This document shows positions 29,650-38,712 of a stretch of 64,000 bases of DNA, piece by piece; within the stretch, counting starts at the first letter, position 1; every line of letters begins with the position of its first letter. The DNA comes from CAWHYG01 sp963833505 (GTDB lineage: Bacteria; Eisenbacteria; RBG-16-71-46; CAIMUX01). The translations under genes were made by a program, and so were the position numbers. The stretch spans positions 1-64,000 of the forward strand of contig CAWHYG010000008.1 of the NCBI GenBank assembly GCA_963833505.1, read 5' to 3'. The notes beneath the pieces were generated by a model, which was given only the letters and a program-made list of their open reading frames with translations, had not been told where the DNA came from and ran no database searches.

Positions 29650-30483
29650 CTACCGCAGGGCGGCCCGTCCCTCAACCCCTGCTCGGGCGATTCGCTTCCG
29701 GCGTCGCTGGCTGCCGGACGGGGTCGGTGTCGGAGGGGTCGCGGCTTGGCCCGGCCGGAGCCTCCGCCGGTAGCTGTCTCCTTCGATGACGATCTGATAG
29801 GCGTTGTGGGCCAGGCGGTCGATGGCGCTCTGGGCGAGGATGGGATCATCGAAGAGCGCGATCCATTCGTCGATGGTGCGATTGCTGGTGAAGATGGTGG
29901 AGGCCCGTCGATGCCGTTCGATGATGACCTCGTAGACGTCGCTCGATTGCGTGGGGTCGAGCCGCCGCAGTCCGAAATCATCGACGATGAGAAGGTCGGG
30001 GGCGAGGAGGCGCCGCACGGCGCGCTCCCGCGAGTGGTCGGCTTGGGCCTGATGGAGTTCCTTGAGCATTTGATCGGCGCGCAGGAAGAGAACGCGCCGG
30101 CCGGCGCGGCAGGCGGCGTGCCCAAGGCAGCATGCGAGCAGCGTCTTGCCGACCCCGACCGGGCCGAGGAAGAGGACATCCTCCGCCCGGTCGATGAATC
30201 CGAGGCCGAAGAGATCGCGCACGCGATCGCGATCGAAGGTGATGGGAGCTTCCCAGTCGAAGCTCTCCAGTGCGCGCACCTCGTCGAAGTTCGCCCTGAT
30301 CAGGCGCGAGGCCAGGTTGTTCTCCTCTCGCCGATCGATCTCGTCCTGCAGAATCAACTCGAGGAAATCCTCAGGGCTCAGTGGGGCTTTCTTGGCGTAG
30401 GCCGCGCGGTCCGGCAGGGTCGCCAGGATCCCCGAGAGCTTGAGGCGCTTGAGCACCGTGTTCAGTGAGGGTTTGGTCTCCAT
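29650..30483 (-). CDS. istB: IS21-family helper ATPase IstB
   Basis: 277 residues. Walker A is FLGPVGVGKTLLACCLGHAA, Walker B is DLLIVDDFGLRRLD, the sensor is TIFTSNRTIDEW, and the tail is DRLAHNAYQIVIEGDSYRRR. IstB forms ATP-dependent assemblies that present target DNA to IstA. ATG 30483 has GGAGG about 7 nt upstream. It overlaps the 3' end of istA by 113 nt in another frame, longer than the few-nt overlap usual in IS21. A short Pro/Arg-rich C-terminal extension follows the conserved domain. Confidence 0.93.
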   Translation of the reverse strand: METKPSLNTVLKRLKLSGILATLPDRAAYAKKAPLSPEDFLELILQDEIDRREENNLASRLIRANFDEVRALESFDWEAPITFDRDRVRDLFGLGFIDRAEDVLFLGPVGVGKTLLACCLGHAACRAGRRVLFLRADQMLKELHQAQADHSRERAVRRLLAPDLLIVDDFGLRRLDPTQSSDVYEVIIERHRRASTIFTSNRTIDEWIALFDDPILAQSAIDRLAHNAYQIVIEGDSYRRRLRPGQAATPPTPTPSGSQRRRKRIARAGVEGRAALR

Positions 30484-32068
30484 GAGAAAGGACCTCCTTG
30501 GGGGTCGGCGGTTGATGGGTGAAGCTGCCCTCGTGACGAAGAAACCGGGAGGGCAGCGGGATGAGAACACCGGCCGTTGCGGCGGGCGGTTGGCGGAGCG
30601 CCCGGGTGACGATGTCCTCGAGACGGCGCACGTTGATGAGTTCGAAGGCCAGAGCGCGGGCGCAGGCCTCCTCCAGCCGTCCGGTGCCGTACTTTTGAGC
30701 CAGGCGCAGAAGCTTCTGGGCCTGACGGAGCTTGCTCCAGGGGAAATCGCCCGCCAGGAGCTGCTCGGCGAAGCGGCCGACGTTGGCGCCGAGCTGGCGG
30801 GCGTCAGCGATGACGCGATCGGGATCGCGGCGGGCGTAGGCAGCGAGAACCTTGGGGTAATCGTCGTAATCGGTGGAGCGTCCGCCCGGCTTCTGCGGCT
30901 GGTGCGTCTTGATCAGCTTTTCCCGGAGGTAGATGCGCACGAGGGAGCGATCCCCGCGGACGGTCACCTTCTGCCGCAGATAGGCCGTGGGCACGGAGTA
31001 GAGGGCCTTGCGAAACTGCACATGGTGATCGGGGTGGACGGTGCACTCGGCCCAGTGCGGCGTGTCGAATCGCGGGCCGATGAGCGGCAGCAGCAGCGAC
31101 CGCTCCTCTTCCTCGAACATGGGCAGAGGCCGACGACCGGTGGTGCCGTGAATGCGCAGTCCGGCGGTGTCGCGGCACCATCGGATGGCCTCGCGCTGCA
31201 CGTGCGCTTGATCGAGGAAGGACTCGCCGCGGAAGAAGTTCTCGCGCACGTAGGGCACCATCCTCTCCACGTGCGGCTTGGCCGTTGGATCCTCCGGCGG
31301 GGCGGGATCAATCACGAACCCGCGGTAGGCGCCATACTCAGAGAACGTCCTCTGGAAGATGGGGTCGAAGCGGTCGGCCTTGCTGATGGCGGCGCTCAGG
31401 TTGTCGAGAATCATGCGCCGGGTCACGCCGGAGAAAAACTCCCAGGCGGCTTCGATGCCGTCGATGACGTCGAAGATCGTCTGGCGTCGCGTGACGTGGA
31501 CGTACATGTGTCGACTGTGGATGAGCACGACGATGAGTGCGTAGAGCAGCCGGCGACAACCTTCGATGGGGTCGAAGATGTAGCCCAACCGACCGAAGTC
31601 GAACTGGCTGACCTCGCCGGGCTGGGTTGGGGCGCATCGCACCGTGCCGCGTCCACCGCCGAAACCGCAGTGGTGGACGGCGAAACGATGAAGGGAACTG
31701 TAGGGGACCTCGATTCCCTGGCGCAGAAGAAGCTGATGAACCTTGGTCAGCTTCAGGCCGCGCCTCTCTCCGGAGGGCGGCGCCAGCCAGTCCCGGATCC
31801 GCTGTTCGTGGGGACGAAGCAGGTTCTCGCTCTGGGCCTCCGGAACCCTTGGTCCCGGCCGGAGCTTCGCCACCACCGTGGCCGCCAGCGCCTCGTCCGG
31901 GTCCCGGGTTCCCGGCTCCCAGCCGAGTTCGCGCGCCGACTTCAGATAGGAACGGACGGTCTTACGATCGCGGCCCGTCGCCGCCTGGACTGCCACCTGG
32001 CTCTCGCCCCGGTGCAGGCGGACGAGGACCTCCAAAACTTCCCACATCCCATGCTCCCTGTAGACCAT
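30371..32068 (-). CDS. istA: IS21-family transposase IstA
   Basis: 565 residues. An N-terminal helix-turn-helix (WEVLEVLVRLHRGESQVAVQ, TGRDRKTVRSYLKSA) precedes the DDE integrase core (GEVSQFDFGRLGYIF with the first D, MILDNLSAAI with the second D, AKPHVERMVPYVREN with E) and a C-terminal beta domain (FRKALYSVPTAYLRQKVTVR). ATG 32068 follows GGAGG by 5 nt; a GTG 6 nt earlier is possible. It is the first gene of the element and is co-transcribed with istB. Confidence 0.93.
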   Translation of the reverse strand: MVYREHGMWEVLEVLVRLHRGESQVAVQAATGRDRKTVRSYLKSARELGWEPGTRDPDEALAATVVAKLRPGPRVPEAQSENLLRPHEQRIRDWLAPPSGERRGLKLTKVHQLLLRQGIEVPYSSLHRFAVHHCGFGGGRGTVRCAPTQPGEVSQFDFGRLGYIFDPIEGCRRLLYALIVVLIHSRHMYVHVTRRQTIFDVIDGIEAAWEFFSGVTRRMILDNLSAAISKADRFDPIFQRTFSEYGAYRGFVIDPAPPEDPTAKPHVERMVPYVRENFFRGESFLDQAHVQREAIRWCRDTAGLRIHGTTGRRPLPMFEEEERSLLLPLIGPRFDTPHWAECTVHPDHHVQFRKALYSVPTAYLRQKVTVRGDRSLVRIYLREKLIKTHQPQKPGGRSTDYDDYPKVLAAYARRDPDRVIADARQLGANVGRFAEQLLAGDFPWSKLRQAQKLLRLAQKYGTGRLEEACARALAFELINVRRLEDIVTRALRQPPAATAGVLIPLPSRFLRHEGSFTHQPPTPKEVLSHGDQTLTEHGAQAPQALGDPGDPAGPRGLRQESPTEP

Positions 32069-32363
32069 GACCACCTCCCTGGTTGGAGGTGATGATGACC
32101 GGCCAGGGTCTCAGGAGGGTCACGCCCATCGCCCGGTCAACCGCCGAAGGGGGTGGGGAATGACCCTGAGAATCAGTGGGGAATGATCGTGAGAAAAACG
32201 CCCGTTAGGCTGGGGAATGATCCTGAGAAATGACACGCCGGTCGTGCATCTCCCGTAATGGCGTTCATCGGCCCGAAGTGGCCAGGTCCAGACGCCACGC
32301 CACGGCCGCAGCGGGCCGAAGTCGGCCGAGCAACATCATCACCAGGTCCCATGGAGGTCAGAG

Positions 32364-33953
32364 ATGAGCTTGCTTGTTGAAGGAGCGTCGCGGACAGGTC
32401 GGCGGGGCTTCCCTAGATTACGGGCATCCGGCAACCACCGGCCCGTAAGCCACGGCGCTTGGATTCTCTGGCTGGGGATTGCCGGCCTTCTTGTGCTTCC
32501 GTGCCAGTCCCGCGCTGATTGGTGTGGCACCCTCGGTGGTCTTTGTTTCCCGCCTAGCGAAACCCCAGTATGGGGACTGACGGTCTATAACGGAACGCTC
32601 ATTGCGGTGGGCGAGTTCTACAGCATACCCCCGGACAACGCGTCCTACGTCGCCCAATGGAACGGCGCCAGTTGGGAGCCGCTCGGGCTGGGCGTGAGCG
32701 GCTCGGCGTCCGCGGCAACCAGCTACGCGGGACAGCTAATCGTGGGGGGCTACTTCGGCTATGCTGGCGGACGCCCGGCTAACTCCATCGCGAGGTGGAA
32801 CGGGACTTGGTGGCCGCTGGGTTCCGGCATTGTTGGCTTCGTGGACACGCTCCTGCCCTTCGGGTCGAACCTGATCGTCGGAGGAGGTTTCCACACCGCC
32901 GGCGGGTACGCCGCGAACTACATCGCAGAGTGGAACGGCGCCACGTGGGCTTCGATGTCGTCGGGAACGAACGGCGAGGTTGACGCCCTGGTCGACTACA
33001 ACGGTGCGCTCGTCGCCGGCGGCGGCTTTACCCAGGCGGGCGGTACTCCGGTTAACAACATTGCCCTTTGGGACGGGACCGCGTGGAAGCCGCTTGGCGT
33101 CGGCGTGGGTGACTGGGAGTCCATGGTCTACACCTTGGCCGTCTACAACGGCGACCTGATCGCAGGCGGGCACTTCACGCAGGCCGGGGGGAAGCCCGCC
33201 AGCCACATCGCCCGGTGGGACGGTATGTCATGGTATCCTCTCGGGTCCGGATTGAATGCTGATGCGGTGGTCCTGACCATCTATGACGGCGACCTGATCG
33301 CGGGCGGGGATTTCACAACTGCCGGCGGGGACAGCGCCTACGCGGTCGCCCGGTGGGACGGGACATCCTGGAGCGCCATGGGCTCGGGATTGCACAACGA
33401 CGACCCAGACTACCCGGGACCGACGTCGGCCTTGGCTTTCGCAGCTTACGACAGCGGCCTCGTCGCGGGTGGGAACTTCATCAACCCAGGGTTTCCGGAG
33501 GGAGGATGCGTCGCCCTCTGGAGCGACCCTCCTGTCGGTGCCTGTTGCCATCCGGACGGGTCCTGTACGGTTACGCCGCCGGCGGGCTGTCCAGGCCCGA
33601 GCAGATGGCAGGGCTCGTGCACCACGTGCGATCCGAATCCCTGCCCTACCTCCTCCCTCGAGACCGGGGGCGTCGCTCGGTTCTTGCGACCCGAGCCCGA
33701 ACCAAACCCGAGCGCGGGCCCGGTGCTGATCCGGTACGGATTGCCATCCGTTTGCCATGTCGTCCTGGACATCTTCGACGTCTCCGGCCAGCAGATCCGG
33801 CACGCGGTGAACGAGCGCGAGGCCGCCGGCCTCCACTCCATCTCCTGGGACTCTTGCAATGACGCCGGTACGCCCGTGCCGTCTGGAATATACATGATCC
33901 GGCTGAAAGCTGACTCTGGAGTCTTGACCGGCGCAGTGACCTTGATCCGGTAA
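32364..33953 (+). CDS. Exported Kelch-like repeat protein with C-terminal sorting domain
   Basis: 529 residues. A hydrophobic signal segment lies at about residues 32-52 (ILWLGIAGLLVLPCQSRAD), behind a longer charged N-region than usual. About seven repeats of ~45 residues follow, of the form VAGGxFTxAGGxPxxxIARWDGxxWxPLGSG, which should form a beta-propeller. Next is a cysteine segment (GACCHPDGSC ... CTTCDPNPC) and a FlgD-like sorting domain (EPNPSAGPVLIRYGLPSV ... VPSGIYMIRLK). It is expected at the cell surface; the ligand is unknown. GGAGG (32353-32357) sets ATG 32364. It lies between two mobile elements with no obvious partner gene. Confidence 0.82.
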   Translation: MSLLVEGASRTGRRGFPRLRASGNHRPVSHGAWILWLGIAGLLVLPCQSRADWCGTLGGLCFPPSETPVWGLTVYNGTLIAVGEFYSIPPDNASYVAQWNGASWEPLGLGVSGSASAATSYAGQLIVGGYFGYAGGRPANSIARWNGTWWPLGSGIVGFVDTLLPFGSNLIVGGGFHTAGGYAANYIAEWNGATWASMSSGTNGEVDALVDYNGALVAGGGFTQAGGTPVNNIALWDGTAWKPLGVGVGDWESMVYTLAVYNGDLIAGGHFTQAGGKPASHIARWDGMSWYPLGSGLNADAVVLTIYDGDLIAGGDFTTAGGDSAYAVARWDGTSWSAMGSGLHNDDPDYPGPTSALAFAAYDSGLVAGGNFINPGFPEGGCVALWSDPPVGACCHPDGSCTVTPPAGCPGPSRWQGSCTTCDPNPCPTSSLETGGVARFLRPEPEPNPSAGPVLIRYGLPSVCHVVLDIFDVSGQQIRHAVNEREAAGLHSISWDSCNDAGTPVPSGIYMIRLKADSGVLTGAVTLIR

Positions 33954-34288
33954 AGCAATGTTCCTCTAACGTTCTGGGGGGCACAATCTTGGCGGCTAGA
34001 CCGGACCTTCGGAGAATGGCAAGGTTCGTCACGCCCGTGGGGCAGGTTTGCTTGCGAGCGTGGGCCCCGCCGTTCCTCCGTGGAAGGCCCGCGTCCAACC
34101 TCCGGGCGTTTGGCCGAAATCAGCCAGGTGTCGCCTCGCCGCTGCCGTTCGATCGTGTCCCTTCGGCACCGGTGCGTAGGCGCGTCGATTCCCGGGATTC
34201 CGCTGGGATTGGCCGGGGCGCCGCCGTCCGGTGGCGTGTCTCGGTCCCGGGTGGCAGGGAGGCGGGGCGTGAAAGGAGAGAAGCCGGG

Positions 34289-36010
34289 CTACCCCGGCGG
34301 GCCTGTCGCCGGCGCGCTGGTGCCCAGTGCGTCTCGATAGTTCCAGGGCATCCAGCCGGAGGGGTTGGCGGCCGTCTCGCGGGGGTGTCGGAGAACATCG
34401 ACGAGATAGCGGAAGGGATCGGCCCCGCTGAGCTCGGCCGTGTGGATCAGGCTCATGAAGAGGTCCCCCACCCGGGCGCCGTTCTGCGTCTTGTAAAAGA
34501 GGGAGTTCTTGCGGTGCACAATGGCGCGCTTCAGAGCTCTTTCGCAGATCGTGTTATCAAGGGGTGCGCCGGGTTTCCTGAGGAACAACGTGAGCTTGTC
34601 CCAGTGCTTTTCCATATAGGAGATGGCGTCGCCCAGGCCCGAGTTCGGCTCGACCAGGTGCTCCTCGAACTGCTCCCGGCCCCACGTCCTGAGCTTCTCC
34701 ATGATGGGTCCGCTCTGGTCCCGGTGAAAGGCGAGGCGCTCCTCGGTTCCCATCTTCCGCTCGCGAGCGAGAGCGTCGTTCCGGTAGACCGCGCGCAAAG
34801 TCTCGAACACGTAGCGGCATTCGTCGGGGAAGCGATCGGCCACCTGGACGAAGTTCCTCCTGGCATGGACGAGACAGCTCCCCACGATCGTCTCAAAGTC
34901 TCCGCTGGTGTTCCGGGAGAGCGCATCGCACATTCGGATGGGCGGGGACAACTCCTCCGCCCGTCGCTTCAGCACCTGCTCCAGGTTCTCTCCCGCGTGC
35001 TTGCGACCGGTGAAGAAGAGCGCCATCCGGTGCTCTCCCGTCCGTGAGACAATCCCGGAGGTGAAGATCCCGGTGCGCTCCTTGGGATCCTTTTCGGGTT
35101 CCGGCCGGCCGACGGCCTCCACGTCGGGATCGGCCTCCGTTTCCCCCACGAGATCCGTTCGGATGCCTGGCATCACCTCTCGGTTCGACGACTTCATCAG
35201 CTCGAGAACCTTCATCGTGGTGTCGTCATTGTAGAAGACCTCCCCCTGGGCGGCCTGTCGGATGAGCTCCTCATGAACCGGTTCGAGCGCTTTGGCGCCG
35301 CCGGCCACCAGTTCCCATTGCGTGGCGGCGGGCAACGGGATGCCCAGGCTGCCCTCCAGCTTCTCCAACCGGTTGAAAGGAAGGCCGCAACCGTAGCGGA
35401 GAAGTCCGATCATAGCCGTGGCCGATTCGTCGTACTTCGCCGTACCGACCCCCGGGGGCGGTTCGGCCGAGAAAACCTGGCCGCAGGCGTTGCAGCGGAG
35501 GCGCTCCAGCTCGAAGACCGAAGCTTGCAAGGGAGCCATCCCCGTGATCCGCAGCAGAGAGGCCGGTTCGTTCTGCAGGTACACCTTCCCGCGGCCGCAC
35601 TCGGGACACCCGGCGCCGTGCGTCAGCGACGCGTGCGGCACCGGCACCTTCTTCGCGCCCCAGTAGGCTTCCACTCCATGGCGGCCGTGCCCATGAGGCT
35701 TCACGGCCGATGCTTCCTTCGACGGCGAGCCGGTCGCGCCGGCCTCTCCACCGGCGGCGGCATGGCCCTCGAACACGTCCCGGAGCACCCGGCTCGTCTT
35801 CTCCGTGCTCGGCCCGAAGAGCAACCGCCGCAGCCGATCGATCGAGGTCCCCTTCGACTCCAGCTCCCGGGTCAGAAAGCCCAGCGTATCCACCGCTGCC
35901 CTCAGCTTCCCGTGCTCCTCCGCATTCAAAGCCCCTTCTCGGGTCCGCTCGAGGATCGCCTCCAGTTCCTTCCACTCGACCTCGCGGCGCCGCATCTCTC
36001 GTCGATTCAT
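34289..36010 (-). CDS. tnpC: IS66-family transposase TnpC
   Basis: 573 residues. A coiled N-terminus (about 5-60) is followed by FLTRELESKGTSIDRLRRLLFGPSTEK, typical of IS66, and a zinc-binding region (GAGCPECGRGK ... RCNACGQVF). The DDE core has EVFYNDDTTMKVLE, a DALSRN segment with HARRNF, and a late acidic region in PLDNTICERALKRAIVHRKN (NxxERxxR). A C-terminal Pro/Ser tail follows. ATG 36010 overlaps the stop of the upstream DUF4338 gene by 4 nt (ATGA), which implies coupled translation. Length and motifs are complete. Confidence 0.93.
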   Translation of the reverse strand: MNRREMRRREVEWKELEAILERTREGALNAEEHGKLRAAVDTLGFLTRELESKGTSIDRLRRLLFGPSTEKTSRVLRDVFEGHAAAGGEAGATGSPSKEASAVKPHGHGRHGVEAYWGAKKVPVPHASLTHGAGCPECGRGKVYLQNEPASLLRITGMAPLQASVFELERLRCNACGQVFSAEPPPGVGTAKYDESATAMIGLLRYGCGLPFNRLEKLEGSLGIPLPAATQWELVAGGAKALEPVHEELIRQAAQGEVFYNDDTTMKVLELMKSSNREVMPGIRTDLVGETEADPDVEAVGRPEPEKDPKERTGIFTSGIVSRTGEHRMALFFTGRKHAGENLEQVLKRRAEELSPPIRMCDALSRNTSGDFETIVGSCLVHARRNFVQVADRFPDECRYVFETLRAVYRNDALARERKMGTEERLAFHRDQSGPIMEKLRTWGREQFEEHLVEPNSGLGDAISYMEKHWDKLTLFLRKPGAPLDNTICERALKRAIVHRKNSLFYKTQNGARVGDLFMSLIHTAELSGADPFRYLVDVLRHPRETAANPSGWMPWNYRDALGTSAPATGPPG

Positions 36011-36885
36011 GCCGACCTCGTGAGGTGTTCCCGAAAGTGCCGGGTCAGCGGATAGACAAGCACATCCTTGCGCGGACGGTTGGGCCGACCGGTCTGGTCG
36101 TTCTTGCCCCGACCCGTCGTTTGACCCACGCAGATCCAGTTCGCCGCCCGGTAACAGGTGCCGCGCCACCGGGTGCGGTCGACGAAGGTCTCAGCCAGGT
36201 GAACCGGATGGTGGTACCACCACTCCCATTCCCCCGGAAGCATCCGTACCATCCGACCGAGCAGATGGGACGCCAGATGCGGGACTTCCACCCAGGGCAG
36301 GATGAGGAACCGGCTGTTGTAGCCGACGAAGCGGATGTTCTCGCGCCGGGCCTGAGCCGACCAACCGATGAACCGATCCCGCGGGCCGAGATGGCGGGGC
36401 GCCGAGGTCCAGAGAAAACAGGCCACCGGCCGGCCGGCCGCGAAGACCAGGTGCTTCAGGTGCTCGCCCACCGGTCGCGTGAAGCCGAGGTAGTGATGTC
36501 TTCGGATCAGGCCGTCGAACCTTCGCTCTTCCTCGGTCCGCCGCACCTGACGGAAAGTCAACGAACCCAGTTCCGCCAACGAACCGCGGATCGGCGGGGC
36601 TTCCCACGGAAGAAGCGTCGGCTCCGGTGACGGCCGCGATCGGTCGGGCATCTTCATGCGCGGCGGCGGCAGCGTGATCTCGCCCGCACGGTCCAGGGCC
36701 AGGAGCAACCCGCGGCAGACACCATCGCGCGGGTATCCGTTCGGTTGCATCCAACCCCAGGCCGCGCACAGTTCGAGCGACAGGGCGCGCCGACTCGCAC
36801 TCGGGTTCTTCGCCAGAAGCTCGCGGACCAAGAGCACATCCGACTCGGTGATCGGACGGCCTCGATACTGCAGAACCGTGCTCAT
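36007..36885 (-). CDS. DUF4338 / Druantia DruA-like protein carried by IS66 element
   Basis: 292 residues. The DUF4338 core spans about 108-282: RRHHYLGFTRPVGEHLKHLV, RRENIRFVGYNSRFLILPWV, VPHLASHLLG, ETFVDRTRWRGTCYRAANW, CVGQTTGRG and the KDVLVYPL end. The family includes DruA of the Druantia defence system, but here no druB-E genes are present. The gene sits between IS66 tnpB and tnpC, overlapping tnpC by 4 nt, so it reads as part of the transposon. A role in transposition or DNA end handling is more likely than defence, by inference. The start is uncertain: ATG 36885 has only a weak ribosome site, and a TTG at 36921 is open. Confidence 0.82.
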   Translation of the reverse strand: MSTVLQYRGRPITESDVLLVRELLAKNPSASRRALSLELCAAWGWMQPNGYPRDGVCRGLLLALDRAGEITLPPPRMKMPDRSRPSPEPTLLPWEAPPIRGSLAELGSLTFRQVRRTEEERRFDGLIRRHHYLGFTRPVGEHLKHLVFAAGRPVACFLWTSAPRHLGPRDRFIGWSAQARRENIRFVGYNSRFLILPWVEVPHLASHLLGRMVRMLPGEWEWWYHHPVHLAETFVDRTRWRGTCYRAANWICVGQTTGRGKNDQTGRPNRPRKDVLVYPLTRHFREHLTRSA

Positions 36886-36964
36886 GCGGAAGGGAATAAC
36901 CGAGGGCGGAAAAGAACGCAAGAGAAAAAACGATCGCCGGAAGAAAAGAGGGGGGCGCCCAGTC

Positions 36965-37327
36965 TCACGCCCCCACCGTGACCCGACGCCAGATCGGCGC
37001 CGCCCGGGTCGAACCGGGATCTCCGCCGGAGAAGAGCACCGCCAGCTCGTGCGCCCGCATCGAGCTCGCCCGCTCCTTCTCGTCCGCGGGCCACCAGCGG
37101 AATCGGCCGCTCGAGAGACGCTTGTAGCAAAGCCAAAAGCCTTGGCCGTCGTACACGATCACCTTGAGGCCCGTCCCACGACGATTGCGGAACACAAAGA
37201 CCGTGCCGGAGAACGGATCAGCCTTGAGGACGCTCCGACACACGCGCGAGAGACCGTCGATGCCGCAGCGGAAATCCGCCGGTTCCACCGCCACCAAGAC
37301 CCGCATCTGCGGGGTGATCTGGAGCAT
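36965..37327 (-). CDS. tnpB: IS66-family accessory protein TnpB
   Basis: 120 residues of the IS66 Orf2-like family: VLVAVEPADFRCGIDGLSRV, ADPFSGTVFVFRNRRGTGLKVIVY and DGQGFWLCYKRLSSGRFRWW are diagnostic. This unrelated namesake of the IS200/IS605 TnpB is required for IS66 transposition in studied members. Its ATG shares an A with the tnpA stop (TGATG at 37329-37325), so translation is coupled. Confidence 0.93.
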   Translation of the reverse strand: MLQITPQMRVLVAVEPADFRCGIDGLSRVCRSVLKADPFSGTVFVFRNRRGTGLKVIVYDGQGFWLCYKRLSSGRFRWWPADEKERASSMRAHELAVLFSGGDPGSTRAAPIWRRVTVGA

Positions 37328-37728
37328 CAGCGTTGCTTCCAGAGAGCGGCGGCCAGGACCAGCACCTCCGCACGTTCGTGGGTCGACAACCGGACGACGA
37401 GCCGGGAACCGTCGGCTCCCCAGAGCTCCACCGCCGGGCCGTCGATCGTGGATCGCCCGAGCAACGACTCCGCGCCGAGTTCGACGAACCGAGTCGGTCC
37501 TCTCTTCTCCACGCCTGCCTCGGCGCCGGCGACCCTCCGCTTCAGGGCGCCGTAGTCGAGACGCAAGGCCCGCGAGATGGGAGCGATGCCGTGCAACCGC
37601 GCCAGGAAAACCGCGGCTTCCCACAGCTTCTCCGGCATCGCCCGCGAATCGCGATGCCGACGCCAATGCTCGATGCGGGTCCGAAGCCCATGCACCCGGG
37701 CGGGGAGTGCTCCGTCCTTCCTTGCCAT
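37327..37728 (-). CDS. tnpA: IS66-type accessory protein TnpA-like
   Basis: 133 residues. An N-terminal helical, basic part (RTRIEHWRRHRDSRAMPEKLW) and a helix-turn-helix-like ISRALRLDYGALKRRV are followed by a C-terminal beta part (GPAVELWGADGSRLVVRL). Position upstream of tnpB, size and HTH suit the first accessory gene of IS66 elements, though sequence similarity to classical TnpA is modest. GGAGG lies 6 nt before ATG 37728. Confidence 0.75.
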   Translation of the reverse strand: MARKDGALPARVHGLRTRIEHWRRHRDSRAMPEKLWEAAVFLARLHGIAPISRALRLDYGALKRRVAGAEAGVEKRGPTRFVELGAESLLGRSTIDGPAVELWGADGSRLVVRLSTHERAEVLVLAAALWKQR

Positions 37729-37873
37729 GAGTCGTCCTCCTTTGGGTCCGTCCACGACTCATGACGGTAGGGGGAGGCTACGCGCGAATCACGCAGCCGG
37801 GCCGAAGGGACACGGTCTTTTGATCGGGGGCCGCCCAGACCTACAACCAGGGAGTGAATCGCTCAGCGGCGTA

Positions 37874-38176
37874 ATGGCTGGCGGCGTCGGCATCTATGGC
37901 ATTCGGATGACCGGTATCTTCGTTTCGCCCGGAATGATCGAAGGCGACAATGTGAGAGGTCTTGCCCTGGCCGGGGCGTACAGCCGATTTCGAGCCCTCG
38001 ATGGATTGACTTCCGGCGCGTTTTGCAAAATCACCGAGAGGCAGAGCGGCGTCTCGATTGGCATAGTAAATCATGCACGAAGGCTGAACGGGGTCCAGAT
38101 CGGACTGATCAACCATGCAGCCAACAACGGGCGTTGGTTGCGGTGGCTCCCGATTCTGAACATGCATTTTGAGTGA
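37874..38176 (+). pseudogene. C-terminal remnant of an LA_2272-type surface-repeat protein
   Basis: About 100 residues remain: a GVGIYGIRMTGIFVSPGM turn, NVRGLALAGAYSRF, and a run of GxxIGxxNHA repeats (GVSIGIVNHARRLNGVQIGL, INHAANNGRW), ending WLPILNMHFE. Proteins of this kind have many such repeats plus a signal peptide. Here the frame is open back to the IS66 boundary at 37813, so the insertion or a linked deletion removed the front. Confidence 0.65.
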
Positions 38177-38573
38177 GGGTTCCGTTCTGCACCGGCGGCC
38201 ACTTCATAGTCCCTCGCCTTTGGCCGGGTCATGCTCCTCCACCCGGTCGGCGACGAGACAGTGGCTTGTCGGGTCTCGATCGTCACCTCGTCAACCCGGG
38301 CCGCGGCTTCCCTTGCGGGCCAAAACGCCGGAGAAGGTTCAGGAGCCTGGAAAAGCGCAACATCGGCAGCGCAATTGAGGCCGATTCCGTTCGATCGACC
38401 GGATATCCGGGATCATGCGCCGAGGTTGGAGTCGTTCGAAGCTATCCGGCTGCACTTGAACGCGCTCGCATGTCGCCTTGCTCGATGCGAGTAGATCCCG
38501 TCCCGATGACCGAGCTCGCTTTCATCTCCGACGGCGGGCAAGATGCTAACTAGCAGTGGGACAACGCGATAAA
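38177..38573. other. Intergenic stretch, no gene recognised
   Basis: GC-rich sequence between the surface-repeat remnant and tRNA-Asp. Frames are open, but no product is recognisable, and I see no integrase or attachment-site repeat at the tRNA. Confidence 0.4.
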
Positions 38574-38650
38574 TGGCGGGGTCGACGGGACTTGAACCCG
38601 CGGCCTCTGGCTTGACAGGCCAGCGTTCTAACCAACTGAACTACGACCCC
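38574..38650 (-). tRNA. tRNA-Asp (anticodon GTC)
   Basis: 77 nt with encoded CCA. Acceptor GGGGTCG pairs with CGACCCC. The D-arm is GTTCAGTTGGTTAGAAC. The anticodon stem CTGGC/GCCAG encloses loop CTGTCAA, giving anticodon GTC. The variable region is AGGCC. The T-arm is GCGGG-TTCAAGT-CCCGT. The discriminator base is G, as expected for tRNA-Asp. All stems pair, so the gene looks functional. Confidence 0.97.
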
Positions 38651-38712
38651 GCTCCAGGCAGATATTGATTGAACCGGACCGGGACCCCAAGTGTCAATGC
38701 CGAACTCGCGGA

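Larger units (their letters stand above)
29571..32235 (-). mobile_element. Complete IS21-family element with 5-bp target duplication
   Basis: 2665 bp. Ends are TGTCACTTCTCAC (left) and TGTCATTTCTCAGG (right, reverse strand). Each end has internal repeats of the CATTCCCCA word (two on the left, three on the right), the multiple end repeats characteristic of IS21. CGCCG flanks both sides (29566-29570 and 32236-32240). istA and istB are intact, so the element may be active. Confidence 0.88.
34155..37813 (-). mobile_element. IS66-type element carrying a DUF4338 (DruA-like) gene
   Basis: Four genes on the minus strand (tnpA-like, tnpB, DUF4338, tnpC) lie between matching ends: GTGTCCCTTCGGC at 34155 and the same word in reverse at 37801-37813, with further similarity inward (CCGG.TGCGT). 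The total is about 3.66 kb. No 8-bp target duplication is visible, so the ends may be off by a few bases or the flanks rearranged. The right side cuts into a surface-repeat gene remnant. Confidence 0.75.

Noticed and set aside
30440..32092. 550-codon plus-strand frame
   Set aside because: Antisense to istA of the complete IS21 element.
36007..36885. A Druantia defence system
   Set aside because: Only a DruA-like (DUF4338) gene is present, enclosed by IS66 genes; no helicase or other Druantia components exist nearby.
38574..38650. tRNA-Asp as integration site of a genomic island
   Set aside because: No integrase gene and no direct repeat of the tRNA 3' end were seen in the window.
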